Origin: Verrucomicrobiaceae bacterium
Lineage (GTDB): Bacteria > Verrucomicrobiota > Verrucomicrobiia > Verrucomicrobiales > Verrucomicrobiaceae
Assembly: GCA_016713035.1 (NCBI GenBank)
Contig: JADJPW010000004.1
Location: 535,474 to 599,473, forward strand
Direction of reading: 5' to 3'
Length of the DNA stretch: 64,000 bases
Shown here piece after piece: positions 45,896 to 54,764 of this stretch. The translations under genes and the position numbers were made by a program. Under the pieces are notes generated by a model. That model saw nothing but the letters and a program-made list of their open reading frames with translations, ran no database searches and was not told the origin of the DNA. Within the stretch, counting starts at the first letter, position 1. Every line of letters begins with the position of its first letter.

Positions 45896-47359
45896 TCACG
45901 CCTTCACACCCGGAAGCGACTTTCCGCGTCTTGGCGTGCCTTCACGAGCGGGTTTGTACCATTCCTCGTGGGTTTCATCGAGATCGACGTGGCCGCCGGT
46001 CTTCTCGTGATTCAGACGCCAGCCGTGCAGCGATTCAAAGGCCGCGTGGTCGATGAAATCGACAGCAAGGTCGATGTCCACATTGTGACCGGCTGGGATG
46101 CCCGAAAGCGCTGCATTCATGCTCGGCACGGAAGCAAAGGTGAGCGTGCCGCCGATGCGCACGTGCCACTTGCCGTCACGCTGCTCGACTTTGACATCGG
46201 TGTTGGAAAGTCGGCGCAGCAGGAAGAAGACGCTGAGGCCCAGGCCGAGGCCGACACCTGCCAGCAGGTTCAATCCGACCACGCCGAGCACCGTGGCGAA
46301 GTAGATCGGCGCTTCCTTATGCGTGTGCAGATCGCGGATGTGATGCAGGTTCACCAGATTAATGCCCACATGCACCAGCAGGCCTGCCAGCACGGCCAGA
46401 GGAATGCTCTCGATCAAACCGCCGAGGAACAGCGCGAAGATCAGCACCCACACGCCATGGAAAATGGCGGACCAGCGGCTCACACCACCCGCGATGATGT
46501 TTGCCGATGAGCGCACGATCACACCAGTGATCGGCAGGCCGCCGAGGAGACCGGAGACGAGATTGCCTGCGCCTTGAGCACGCAGTTCCTTGTCCAAATC
46601 CGAGCGCACGCCACTGTGCAATTTGTCTGTGGCCACCGCACACAGCAGCGACTCGATGCTGGCGATGATCGCCACCGTCAGCACGGCGACCACAAACGGC
46701 CCCCAATGCTGCGGCGGGGCGAGCTTGGTCAGTTCAAAGGTCTCTGGCAGATCCACCCGCTTCACATCCATCTTCGCGATGATGGACACCACCGTGCCCG
46801 TCACTACTGCCACCAGCGGTCCCGGGATGGCTTGGAAGGGAAGTTTTTTCCAGATGATAAGGATGGCGATGGTGAGGAAGCCAAGAATCGCCGCCTGCGT
46901 GTTCACAAGGCCGAGCTGCTTCGGAATGCCGAGCAAATTCACCACGGGCGAGCTTTGCGGCGAACCGCCCAGCACCACATGAATCTGCGCCAGCGCGATG
47001 GAGATGCCGATGCCCGCCAACATACCATGCACCACCGATGGCGCGATGATCAGTGCCCCGCGTGCGACTTTGAACCAGCCCATCAAAAGCTGCACCACGC
47101 CTGCACAAGCAGTGATCAAGCACATCGTTTCCCAGCCGAACTGATGCACCAAACCAGCCACCACCACGGTCAGCCCCGCCGCTGGCCCCGAAACCTGAAG
47201 CGGTGATCCCGCGAGCAGTCCCGTGACGATCCCGCCAGCCACTGCCCCGATGAGACCCGCAATAATCGGTGCCCCCGAAGCAAAAGCGATGCCCAGCGAC
47301 AGTGGTACTGCGACAAGGAAAACAACGAGAGAGGCTGGAAGATCGCGGCGGAGATTCAT
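45896..47359 (-). CDS. SulP-family anion transporter with STAS domain
   Basis: Product of 487 residues from the ATG at 47359 (the frame opens at 47422). Ten or more helices with family motifs NLRRDLPASLVVFLVAVPLS, QVSGPAAGLTVVVAGLVHQF and NIIAGGVSRWSAIFHG. The C-terminal STAS domain (VKVEQRDGKWHVRIGGTLTF, then VDIDLAVDFIDHAAFESLHG) regulates transport. SulP proteins move sulfate, bicarbonate or related anions with Na+ or H+. Upstream of the second SulP gene, same direction, separated by about 107 bases. Confidence 0.9.
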   Translation of the reverse strand: MNLRRDLPASLVVFLVAVPLSLGIAFASGAPIIAGLIGAVAGGIVTGLLAGSPLQVSGPAAGLTVVVAGLVHQFGWETMCLITACAGVVQLLMGWFKVARGALIIAPSVVHGMLAGIGISIALAQIHVVLGGSPQSSPVVNLLGIPKQLGLVNTQAAILGFLTIAILIIWKKLPFQAIPGPLVAVVTGTVVSIIAKMDVKRVDLPETFELTKLAPPQHWGPFVVAVLTVAIIASIESLLCAVATDKLHSGVRSDLDKELRAQGAGNLVSGLLGGLPITGVIVRSSANIIAGGVSRWSAIFHGVWVLIFALFLGGLIESIPLAVLAGLLVHVGINLVNLHHIRDLHTHKEAPIYFATVLGVVGLNLLAGVGLGLGLSVFFLLRRLSNTDVKVEQRDGKWHVRIGGTLTFASVPSMNAALSGIPAGHNVDIDLAVDFIDHAAFESLHGWRLNHEKTGGHVDLDETHEEWYKPAREGTPRRGKSLPGVKA

Positions 47360-47471
47360 GAAGGTGATGGGGAGATGTAGTTTCGCACGCTGAATCAAGA
47401 TGCGAATGAATTCTCCATCCATCCCCTCCGCAGGCTAATCTGTCTGCCATGCCGAGGGACGGGAATCGGGT

Positions 47472-47965
47472 CTATGCCGACGATTTCAACGCGGACTTGG
47501 TTTTAATCACATCCTTCGACTCCCCAGCGATCACCGCCAACGCGGGATGCCCCATGGCCCGCTCCAAGGTGATGAGGTAACAGGAAAAGCCGCAACGCAC
47601 GGGACGACCAACCGGTTTTAGGCCGTAGCGATCCACAGCCTCATCCAAAACGGAGGCGGCGATGGGGGCGAGGCCCGTGCCACCCGCCGCCGCGGTTTTC
47701 ATGAGTGCGGCATCGTCGAATTCCGCCACGACGCGCGGGCGGAGGTGGTTGGCATCAAATCAGCGGTCGATTTCGTGCCGCCACGCCGTTCGGCTCGCGG
47801 GCAGCAGCATGGGAGTGTCTTTAAGCAGGGCAGGGAAGCGCTTGCCGAGGTTCCTGACCAAAGCGGGGGCCGCGCAGAAAACGACCGGTGGTTCGCCGAG
47901 CAGATGGTTGAACGCTTTCACGGTCACCTCGGAGCTCTGCTCGTTGCTCGAAGTGAGACCGTAGC
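47472..47965 (-). pseudogene. LysR-family (NhaR-like) regulator, C-terminal fragment
   Basis: Joined frames give the effector-binding half of a NhaR-like LysR regulator: SSEVTVKAFNHLLGEPPVVF, LLKDTPMLLPASRTAWRH, an in-frame stop, then VVAEFDDAALMKTAAAGG and LAPIAASVLDEAVDRYGLKP. No DNA-binding half is present; from 47966 the other strand encodes a NuoL-like protein. So it is a truncated or rearranged copy. Related pieces lie at 48407-48616 and 60872-61790. Confidence 0.65.
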
Positions 47966-48400
47966 GCTCACGCTATCTGAAAAGCACGTTCTCGACATCC
48001 TGAGCATCGCCGCGCTCGTCACCGCACTCATCACCAGCATTCGCGGGTTCGCCGAAAAGAAGCCGCGCCGCATTCTTGGCCTTCTTTGTCTGTCCCAGGC
48101 CAGTTTCATCCTGGCCGGCATCGCCACGGCCTCCGCCGAAGGAATCACCGGGGCTGGTTCACTGGCTCGTCGTCAGCGCTGCGTCCACGGGCCAACATCC
48201 TCTTCCTCGGCGTCCTGCCGAAGCACGTCATCGACATCCCGGACGCCCTGCCACGCGAGCGCTGGCCTCTTGCCCTCTGCACCGTCTTCCTCATCGCTGG
48301 CGGCATCTTCCCCTCCAAAGTCCTCCGCTGGCGCGAAAGCGCTGCCCATGAGATCGAACAAGGCCTCGGCCTCAATACCAAGGAGCACAGCGGGCACTAA
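47966..48400 (+). pseudogene. NuoL/DabB-like proton-conducting membrane subunit, internally deleted remnant
   Basis: One frame reads SEKHVLDILSIAALVTALIT and RILGLLCLSQASFILAGIAT, then a second VHWLVVSAAS, and a third NILFLGVLPKHVIDIPDALP with VFLIAGGIFPSKVLRWRE to the stop at 48400. These match the middle and the C-terminal end of NuoL/MrpA-type or DabB-type antiporter-like subunits; the roughly 200 residues between are gone. Near the SulP genes, a DabB-like role in inorganic carbon uptake is conceivable (inference), but the DabA partner is not seen. Confidence 0.5.
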
Positions 48401-48406
48401 GATCGC

Positions 48407-48616
48407 TCATTTCTTCGAACCTCGAATGCCCACCGCCGACTCTGCCGCGATCACAGCCACCGCCGGGTGCCGCATCGCTCTTTCCAGCGTGATGAGGTAG
48501 TTTGAAAAGCCGCAGCGCACTGGTCGGCACAGTGGCTTCAGTCCATAACGCTGAACCGCCTCATCCAAAACGACTGCGGCGGCATCTTCGCCTCGCTCAA
48601 ATCCTGACAAGTTCGC
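48407..48616 (-). pseudogene. LysR (NhaR-like) C-terminal fragment, second copy
   Basis: About 68 residues: VVLDEAVQRYGLKPLCRPVR, then FSNYLITLERAMRHPAVAVI, nearly identical in pattern to the copy at 47472-47600. No upstream LysR sequence precedes it. Together the two fragments bracket the NuoL-like remnant in opposite orientation to it. Confidence 0.6.
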
Positions 48617-48763
48617 ATCGGCACCATGATTCTAAGAATCGAAAGCATTGCTTTTAGCCACTGTTCCCTGTTTCTCACACGCACTGTCGTGGGCTTCCAG
48701 CAGGTGCCGGGGTTGCGAGTGGAAAACTGGCTGATCGAATTCAGCGGCTGTGATCGGCGGCCT

Positions 48764-49078
48764 TCAACTTCGGGCGCACTCCAAGGCTGATAGAATGTGC
48801 AACGGAATGGCAAACCAGCCGACGAGCAGCCAGGCAATGCCTGAGAGGAGCACATGGCAGGTGGCAGTTTCAAAGCGACCTTGAGCGGCTTGTCCGAGAC
48901 CTGGAATAGCAAAGCTGCCGAGGACCTTCAGCAGCTTCCACAGGCTGTCTGAGACGCGGAATGCGTTACTGCGGGCTTGGGCGATCCAGCGGAACACGAA
49001 CACGCGTAGAATGATCAAGGCGGCCACCATAACTCCTGCGGCGATGAATGAAGGCGTATCGGCCCCAGTTGTACTCAT
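48764..49078 (-). CDS. Small membrane protein, last gene of the SrfB/SrfC array
   Basis: Product of 104 residues with two or three helices (about 9-30 FIAAGVMVAALIILRVFVFR; 50-65 with FAIPGLGQAAQGRF; 72-95 HVLLSGIAWLLVGWFAIPLH). The GLGQ...G turn resembles TM2-type domains. It lies 19 bases after the Pro-rich membrane protein, so it belongs to the same transcript. Function unknown. Confidence 0.65.
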   Translation of the reverse strand: MSTTGADTPSFIAAGVMVAALIILRVFVFRWIAQARSNAFRVSDSLWKLLKVLGSFAIPGLGQAAQGRFETATCHVLLSGIAWLLVGWFAIPLHILSALECARS

Positions 49079-49097
49079 GGAGATGTGGCGGTAGTCG

Positions 49098-50723
49098 TCA
49101 GGGCTTGCCGAGCTGTTTGACCCTGACGGTGGATTCCTCCCGCACGGCGATGCCCACGTTCACCTCGGCATCGGCGGAGACTGGGCGACCATCGGCGGCG
49201 GTGCCGGTGACACGGACGCGGTGGACGCCTTCAGTGAGATTGACTGGCAGGCCGTTGGCGGTGATGGGACGACCGTTGGCGTCGTTCTGTGGCTTGCCAT
49301 CGACGGTCCAGCTTTCGACTTTGGAGATGGTGATGGCTTTGCCATCAGAGTCGCGGGCGAGCATGCTGAGTTGCATCTCCACCTTGCCATCCTTCGGCGC
49401 GGCGCTGGTGCGTGCGTTCACGATTTCTGCGCTCAAGGGCATCACCGGCGGCGCTCCAGGTTTGGGGGATGAAGTTGGTGCGGATGGTGGCGGAGACTCT
49501 GTGCCTTTGGGTGGGTCTGAAGCCATCGCGGACTTCGGTGCTGGAATGTCAGCGGGTGCTTTTGGTGGGGTTGAAGACGGAGGTGGTGTGGCGTCAGCGG
49601 ACTTGGGTGCGGCCGGTGGTTCCCCTGGCTTGCTTGGCTCTGGTTTTTTGGATTCGTCGGGTGTCACAGTAGCAGTGGGCATGGGCGCAGGCGGTTCACC
49701 AGGTTTGGCTGGCTCGGCTTTCTTGGAGTCACCTGTTTTCGATGCCTCAGCGGCCTTTGGGTCTTCCGGCTTTTTGGGATCATCCGGGAGGGTGGTGGAG
49801 CGGCGGGAGGTCAGGGTGTTTGGAGATTGTGGGTTGCTGCCGGTGGGCATGGAGGATGGTGAGTCGCCCTTCTTCGAGTCGCCAGGAGCCCCCGGCATGG
49901 CTGCTTTGGGTGCTGATTCACCGGGCTGACTGCTTGCTGAGGCAAGGCTGCTTGTGGGTGAGTTGGCGGTACCGTTTCCGGGTCTCGTGCTTTTGGCTGA
50001 ATCTGCACTGCCACGCTCTGGCTCCAACACGAGGATGTGTGTGGGAGTGGAGTTTACTGGAAGCAGCTTGCCGATGGCAGACTGGGGATACTGGGTGCTC
50101 CACCACCAGCCGAGCAGGGCCAGCAGGAGCAGGGCGAGCAAAAGCCAATACCACCACGGAATGGAGCTTTTGGTTTGAGGGACGCGATGCAGTGCTTCCT
50201 GCGGTGAGAGGGAGCTGCCAGCTTCTTTTTCCACGCCCCAGAGCACGAGCAGACGGCGGTTAGAGCCGCTGCCATAGAGGCGATACAGCTCGGGGTCTTT
50301 TTGCGGACTGGGAAGGCGGAAGGCGCGGATGATCTCGCGCTTCGTGGGGTCGGTGGCGGGATCGTTTTCTTTGGCTTTGAGCTGGGAGATGGCGGCCTCC
50401 AGCCGGGTGATTTCGGACTTGGGGACGTTCACGCCGGAGTCGAGCGGTGCGCTGCGGCTGCACACGTCCTGGCCGTTGCTGAGGTGCTGGTAAAAGATTT
50501 CCATGCGCCCATCACTGCCGGGGCGCTCCACTGCACGCGGCAGGAACTCGCCGAGGCATTGCAGGATGACTTGAGCATTCTCCGGCTGGAAGAACTCGCC
50601 TCCACCGTGGTAGGAGCGCACTTTGTAGTAGCCGCCTGCTTCGCGGCTTTGGTGCAGCGGCGTGGGGACAGCAGAGGCCAGTTGAAGACGAATGCCTTGG
50701 GTTTTATCGACGATGATGGCCAT
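49098..50723 (-). CDS. Pro-rich single-pass membrane protein of the SrfB/SrfC array
   Basis: Product of 541 residues. Residues 1-180 are a cytoplasmic soluble domain (GGYYKVRSYHGGGEFFQPEN, then FLPRAVERPGS, and RLLVLWGVEKE). One membrane helix lies at 189-208 (PWWYWLLLALLLLALLGWWW). Residues 210-425 are a low-complexity Pro/Ser/Lys stretch with repeats of KKPE and GEPPA. Residues 430-541 look like an Ig-like beta domain (GVHRVRVTGTAADGRPVS). It could anchor the array's cytosolic proteins and reach into the periplasm. No family name known; it may take the place of SrfA. Confidence 0.7.
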   Translation of the reverse strand: MAIIVDKTQGIRLQLASAVPTPLHQSREAGGYYKVRSYHGGGEFFQPENAQVILQCLGEFLPRAVERPGSDGRMEIFYQHLSNGQDVCSRSAPLDSGVNVPKSEITRLEAAISQLKAKENDPATDPTKREIIRAFRLPSPQKDPELYRLYGSGSNRRLLVLWGVEKEAGSSLSPQEALHRVPQTKSSIPWWYWLLLALLLLALLGWWWSTQYPQSAIGKLLPVNSTPTHILVLEPERGSADSAKSTRPGNGTANSPTSSLASASSQPGESAPKAAMPGAPGDSKKGDSPSSMPTGSNPQSPNTLTSRRSTTLPDDPKKPEDPKAAEASKTGDSKKAEPAKPGEPPAPMPTATVTPDESKKPEPSKPGEPPAAPKSADATPPPSSTPPKAPADIPAPKSAMASDPPKGTESPPPSAPTSSPKPGAPPVMPLSAEIVNARTSAAPKDGKVEMQLSMLARDSDGKAITISKVESWTVDGKPQNDANGRPITANGLPVNLTEGVHRVRVTGTAADGRPVSADAEVNVGIAVREESTVRVKQLGKP

Positions 50724-50735
50724 GTGATGCGGGGG

Positions 50736-51746
50736 TTAAACGGTGATGGTGGCGCGGTGGATGACCTCACGCTTGGCACCACGGACGCACCATGACTGCA
50801 CCGTGAGGACGGACTGCGCGGAGACGCCGGGGCGCGGCTGGTAGAGCATGGTTTGATTTTGTGCGGCGGAGCCGGGCACCGGCACCTCCAGCTCACAGCG
50901 TCCGCTGCACTCGCGGTTGATCTGCTCCGCCATGGCCTGGGCCACGACGCTGGCATCATAGTCACCGAGGTTGCGTTCTTTAAGCCAGGCAAACAGGCGG
51001 CGCCCCACATCCCGCAGGGCGTCGGCGACGGCACGGGCATCTGTGTCACGCTGCGCGTAGGTGTAGAGGCTGAGGGTGGCAAAGAGCAGCCCGGCAGCGG
51101 TGGATGAGGCGCTGGGGTGCTGGGCATCCTCCATCATGGCATCCCGCCACGGGGCGATGCTGTCTTCCCGGAGCCAAGTGGGCAACAGGCTCTCCAACCA
51201 GTAACGAGTGCCATCCAGACGGGCGGCGCGTTCATTGACGATCTGCTCACGCTGGGTGAGTGCGGCTTCATTGGCGCTGACGTTTTGCTCCCGCGCATCC
51301 AGCTCTCTCTGCACAATGCCCGCCTTCTCTATGACGGCTTCATATTGGGCGCGGTAGGCCAGGATCTGGCTCTGCTCCTCTTTGAGTCGGTGGATTTGCA
51401 GCTCGGCGGCAGTAGCCTCTGCTGTGAGTCTATAATGCTGCTCGCTGGCTTTGGCGATGTCATTACTCCATTTCTCCAAATCAGCCGCCTGCTCGTCATT
51501 GGCAGCAGTGAGCCGCTCGAGTTCGGCTTTTGCCTGCTCGATCTGCTGCCAGAGCTGGGTGAGGTCTTCCTCCGCTTTTGCCACGTTCGGAGAAGGTGCC
51601 GATGGCGGCATGGGAATGGATGCCACGGGCGGCGCTGGCGGCGTCTGCACCGCCAGCAGCGCCACGACCTCTTGCTCGATTTGGCCTGGAACTTTGGTGA
51701 GCTGGTAGAGCAACTCTCGAAGGCGGTCTGGAAGGGTGTTTTCCAT
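50736..51746 (-). CDS. Coiled-coil protein of the SrfB/SrfC array
   Basis: Start taken at ATG 51746 (MENTLPDRLRELLYQL), 20 bases after the SrfB stop; the frame is open to 51797. About residues 55-185 form a long coiled coil (KAEEDLTQLWQQIEQAKAEL, ALTQREQIVNERAARL). The C-terminal 140 residues are globular (SLLPTWLREDSIAPWRDAMM, then AWLKERNLGDYDASVVAQAM) and end in a beta-rich segment with a Cys pair. Predicted soluble; unknown function, between SrfB-like and the membrane protein. Confidence 0.7.
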   Translation of the reverse strand: MENTLPDRLRELLYQLTKVPGQIEQEVVALLAVQTPPAPPVASIPMPPSAPSPNVAKAEEDLTQLWQQIEQAKAELERLTAANDEQAADLEKWSNDIAKASEQHYRLTAEATAAELQIHRLKEEQSQILAYRAQYEAVIEKAGIVQRELDAREQNVSANEAALTQREQIVNERAARLDGTRYWLESLLPTWLREDSIAPWRDAMMEDAQHPSASSTAAGLLFATLSLYTYAQRDTDARAVADALRDVGRRLFAWLKERNLGDYDASVVAQAMAEQINRECSGRCELEVPVPGSAAQNQTMLYQPRPGVSAQSVLTVQSWCVRGAKREVIHRATITV

Positions 51747-51765
51747 GGGAAAATGATCGGCGTGT

Positions 51766-54480
51766 TCAGGCGGCGGCATGTTCGGGCCAGGCGACATCGA
51801 AGCGCCCGGAGTCCACCCAGAAGTCTTCGTCTTCGAGCGTGCAGAGTTGGAGTTCCAGCCAGCCGTCGAGGCTCTTGCCGTCGCGCGTGGTGGGATGGGT
51901 CATGCGCAGGCTGGTCGGGTCTTCTTCACGCTCCAGGGTAACGATCACTGTGGCGGCGATAGCGTAGCCTGCCGCTTGCGCGGCTTTGCGGTCCTTCCAG
52001 CGCAGTTTGTAGATTTGCTCCGGTTTGGCGGCGGAGGGAAGGATTTTTCTACCAATGCGAGTGCCGACTTGCATGGGCACGGTCACTTTGTCTTTGCCGG
52101 GGACGGTGCCATCTGCGGGCTGCTTGCTGAGGTAGGGGTCGAGATACAGCGGATCAAACTTCCACGGCATGGCTTTTCCGGGCATCGCGCCCCAGTAAAA
52201 CGGGAAGGGTTGGCCGTTGCCGACGCGCTTGATGCTCCAGTCACTCACGAGGCCGTGCTGGATGGCCTGATACAGCGCGGCTCCCACGGCAGTGACGGTT
52301 TTGGCGTCGTTGATGGTGGTGTTGGAACTCATCGGGTACCAATCACCCGCTGGATAGTTTTTCGCCTGAAGCACGCGCTGGGGCAGCACGGGGAGGTAGT
52401 CCTCCAGGAGAGCCTTTACTTGCGGCAGTTCGGAGGGCTTGCCGCTGAGCGTGATGAGGTCCACGCCAAAGGCGGTGACGTACTTCGCCAAGGACTGCAC
52501 GAGCGGGCGGAAGACGAGGTCGATGCAGTTCCTCAGGCGCTCGGCATCGTGGAAGATGGGGTCTTGCTCGGGCATGACCTCGACTTCCAAAACGGCGCGG
52601 CACATGTCGTTGAACTCCTGGAGTGCGCCAGAGTCCACGAGGCGGCTTTCCGCACCCATGATGCGGTCAGGGGACCAGCTCGTGCCATCAGCGGAGGTAT
52701 CCCGCCCTTCGGATAAATCTTTCAGCCACTGACGCACGATGGGCATGAAGACCAGCTTCACGATGCGTGACCAGCGGGCTTGATGAGCCGTCTTTTGAGG
52801 GCACTTCTGAAGATGTCCTCAAACTTACTCATCTGCTCATCGTCACCTAAAAAGCGCGAGCCGAGAGCTGGGAGTAGCACGGCTTCCACGATCTCCTTCG
52901 CCAAAGTATCCCCCGCGATGGTGCTGGAGTCGCGGAACAGTAGCTTGGCCTCCAGCTCGACTCCCTTACCCATAAGTAGATCACGATACTCGATGATGGA
53001 GATGTCCGTGGTGCCGCCGCCGATATCCACGGTCATGACCCGGACTCGGGCCTCGGTGCTTTTACCGCGCCCGAATAGCTCGATCCAGTTCTCGCCCTTA
53101 TTGTCGAGCCGCACGATCTCGCTGTAGATGATGGGGAGCTGCGAGGCCACGGCCTCATCGAGATCCATGATCAGCTCCGGTCGGCTGCCGCCCTCCGTGA
53201 CGAGTCGCCGATCTCGTAGATGAGCGAGGGTGAAAATATCAACCGCCTTTTGCCACTTGGCGCGGTAGTCATTGATCTCCCGCGTGGACCAGCCGGAGGG
53301 GAAGGTCACCAGCACACGGCGCAGGCGGCGCGGGACGAATTCACCATTGGCAGCCCGCCATTGCTCGGAAGTGATCTGCCGCACGGACTGCTCCAGGATG
53401 GCGAGCGCTGCCCATGTCATGGCATCCGCTCGCGGATAGCTGGGGCGGTCAGGGGCGGGTGTGGGGCGCTTGGAGTAATCTGCGTCTTCGTTAGGCGGGC
53501 TGTTGATGTCCCAGTCATGTCCATCGAGCGGCAGGAAGCGCAGCATGGAGCCGGCGAGCTTTGGCAGCTCCGTAGGGCGGCGTGATTGCGGGTTCCAGCG
53601 ATTATGAACCATCGTCCACCACTCGCGGTGCTCGACGTCGAGCGAGTCTTTATCCCAGGCGTAGCGCTTCGGTGAACTGAGCGTGTAGTTACCACCTTCG
53701 TTGAGGTTTAGGTTCGCCAAAATTTCACGCGCACTGTCCCCCATGACGACGGGAGACATCTCCACAAACATCTGCGGCACACGTTGGGTGCCAGCGTAGT
53801 GCGTCTCCACGCGTGTCTTGCTCAGCATCCCATCTTTGACCTGCTTTTCCGTTTTGTGAATCTCCGTGGTAGGCGTGAAGCCGACACGCGGCGGCTCATA
53901 GTCGGCAAACATCGGCTCATGCAGGATGAACCATGAGTCCACGATGGAGCAGGTGTCGTCCTGCTTGCTGCCCACAAAATCGATGTAGTCCGCGCCGCGC
54001 TTGATGAAGCGGATGCTGTGGCAAAGCGTGCTCAGCTTGCCCGCCTGGGCGAAGTTATGCTCCAGCGCCAGCACGACGGTACGGGTGTTGCCGAAATCGA
54101 CGATCAAGTCCACCTCACGCGGCTCTCCAGACGGTTTCTTCCATACGACATTCAGCACGGCCACGGTGACTTTTTCGCTGCCTAGCTCAAGCTCGATGGG
54201 GATGCTCTCCACATCATCTGGCAGGCGTGTCGGGTCCGTGGCCGCATAGGGGCTGGGATTCTCCGCGCCGTGCTGCCCAGCCTCTTGGGCGTGGTAGTCG
54301 CGTTTGGGTTCGTAGATCGAGCTGGGAGATATTTGTCCACGGCACACGCTCCTGCTCGCAAATGGTGCGCAGGGTGGAATGCGCCCGCAGCAGCTCCAGG
54401 CTGAACGGCAGGAAGGAGTAATGGTGCCCGCTCTCGGCGAATACCTTGATCTCGGTGATGGGTGCTTCTTGATCTGGCAT
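51766..54480 (-). CDS. SrfB-like protein (actin/Hsp70-type ATPase fold), two frameshifts
   Basis: About 905 residues when joined; the known SrfB is close to 1000. The start at 54480 (MPDQEAPITEIKVFAESG) reads to about 54330. The frame then changes to VDLIVDFGNTRTVVLAL (phosphate-1 loop), ITSEQWRAANGEFVPRRLRR and VMTVDIGGGTTDISIIEY (phosphate-2 loop). After a shift near 52760 the C-terminal part has LITLSGKPSELPQVKALLED (adenosine motif) and NYPAGDWYPMSSNTTINDAK. The order is that of SrfB, a virulence-associated factor first seen in Salmonella; its biochemical role is not settled. It is encoded with a SrfC-like partner. Confidence 0.78.
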
Positions 54481-54542
54481 GGCGTGCGGAGGGTGAGTAG
54501 TTTGGCTCTCCAGAGCCGAGTGCATTGGTAGTTGATGATTTT

Positions 54543-54764
54543 TCAGGCTTTAAGACAGGGGGCGATGAGCGCATCCAGCTCCGCATCCCCAGCCTGCGGC
54601 ACGCGATTTCCAGCCTGGAAGCTCTTGATGGTCTCCAGACGGGCGAGCAGCGGCTTGATGATGCTGACGTAATGCGGTGATGCCTCCGGGTCATACTTCT
54701 GCTCGTCCTCCGCCTGGGCGAACTGGCGCAGCAGTTCTAGGCGCTGGGTGATTTCATTATCCAC
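54543..54764 (-). CDS. 73-residue helical protein between SrfC-like and SrfB-like
   Basis: It starts MDNEITQRLELLRQFAQAE and overlaps the SrfC-like stop by eight bases. All-helical, acidic, with ASPHYVSIIKPLLARLETIK. It could be a small partner or a detached SrfC C-terminus. No family recognised. Confidence 0.6.
   Translation of the reverse strand: MDNEITQRLELLRQFAQAEDEQKYDPEASPHYVSIIKPLLARLETIKSFQAGNRVPQAGDAELDALIAPCLKA

Noticed and set aside
48627..48791. 54-codon plus-strand ORF starting MILRIESIAF
   Set aside because: No family, no coding pattern, no convincing ribosome site, and it overlaps the 3' end of the array.
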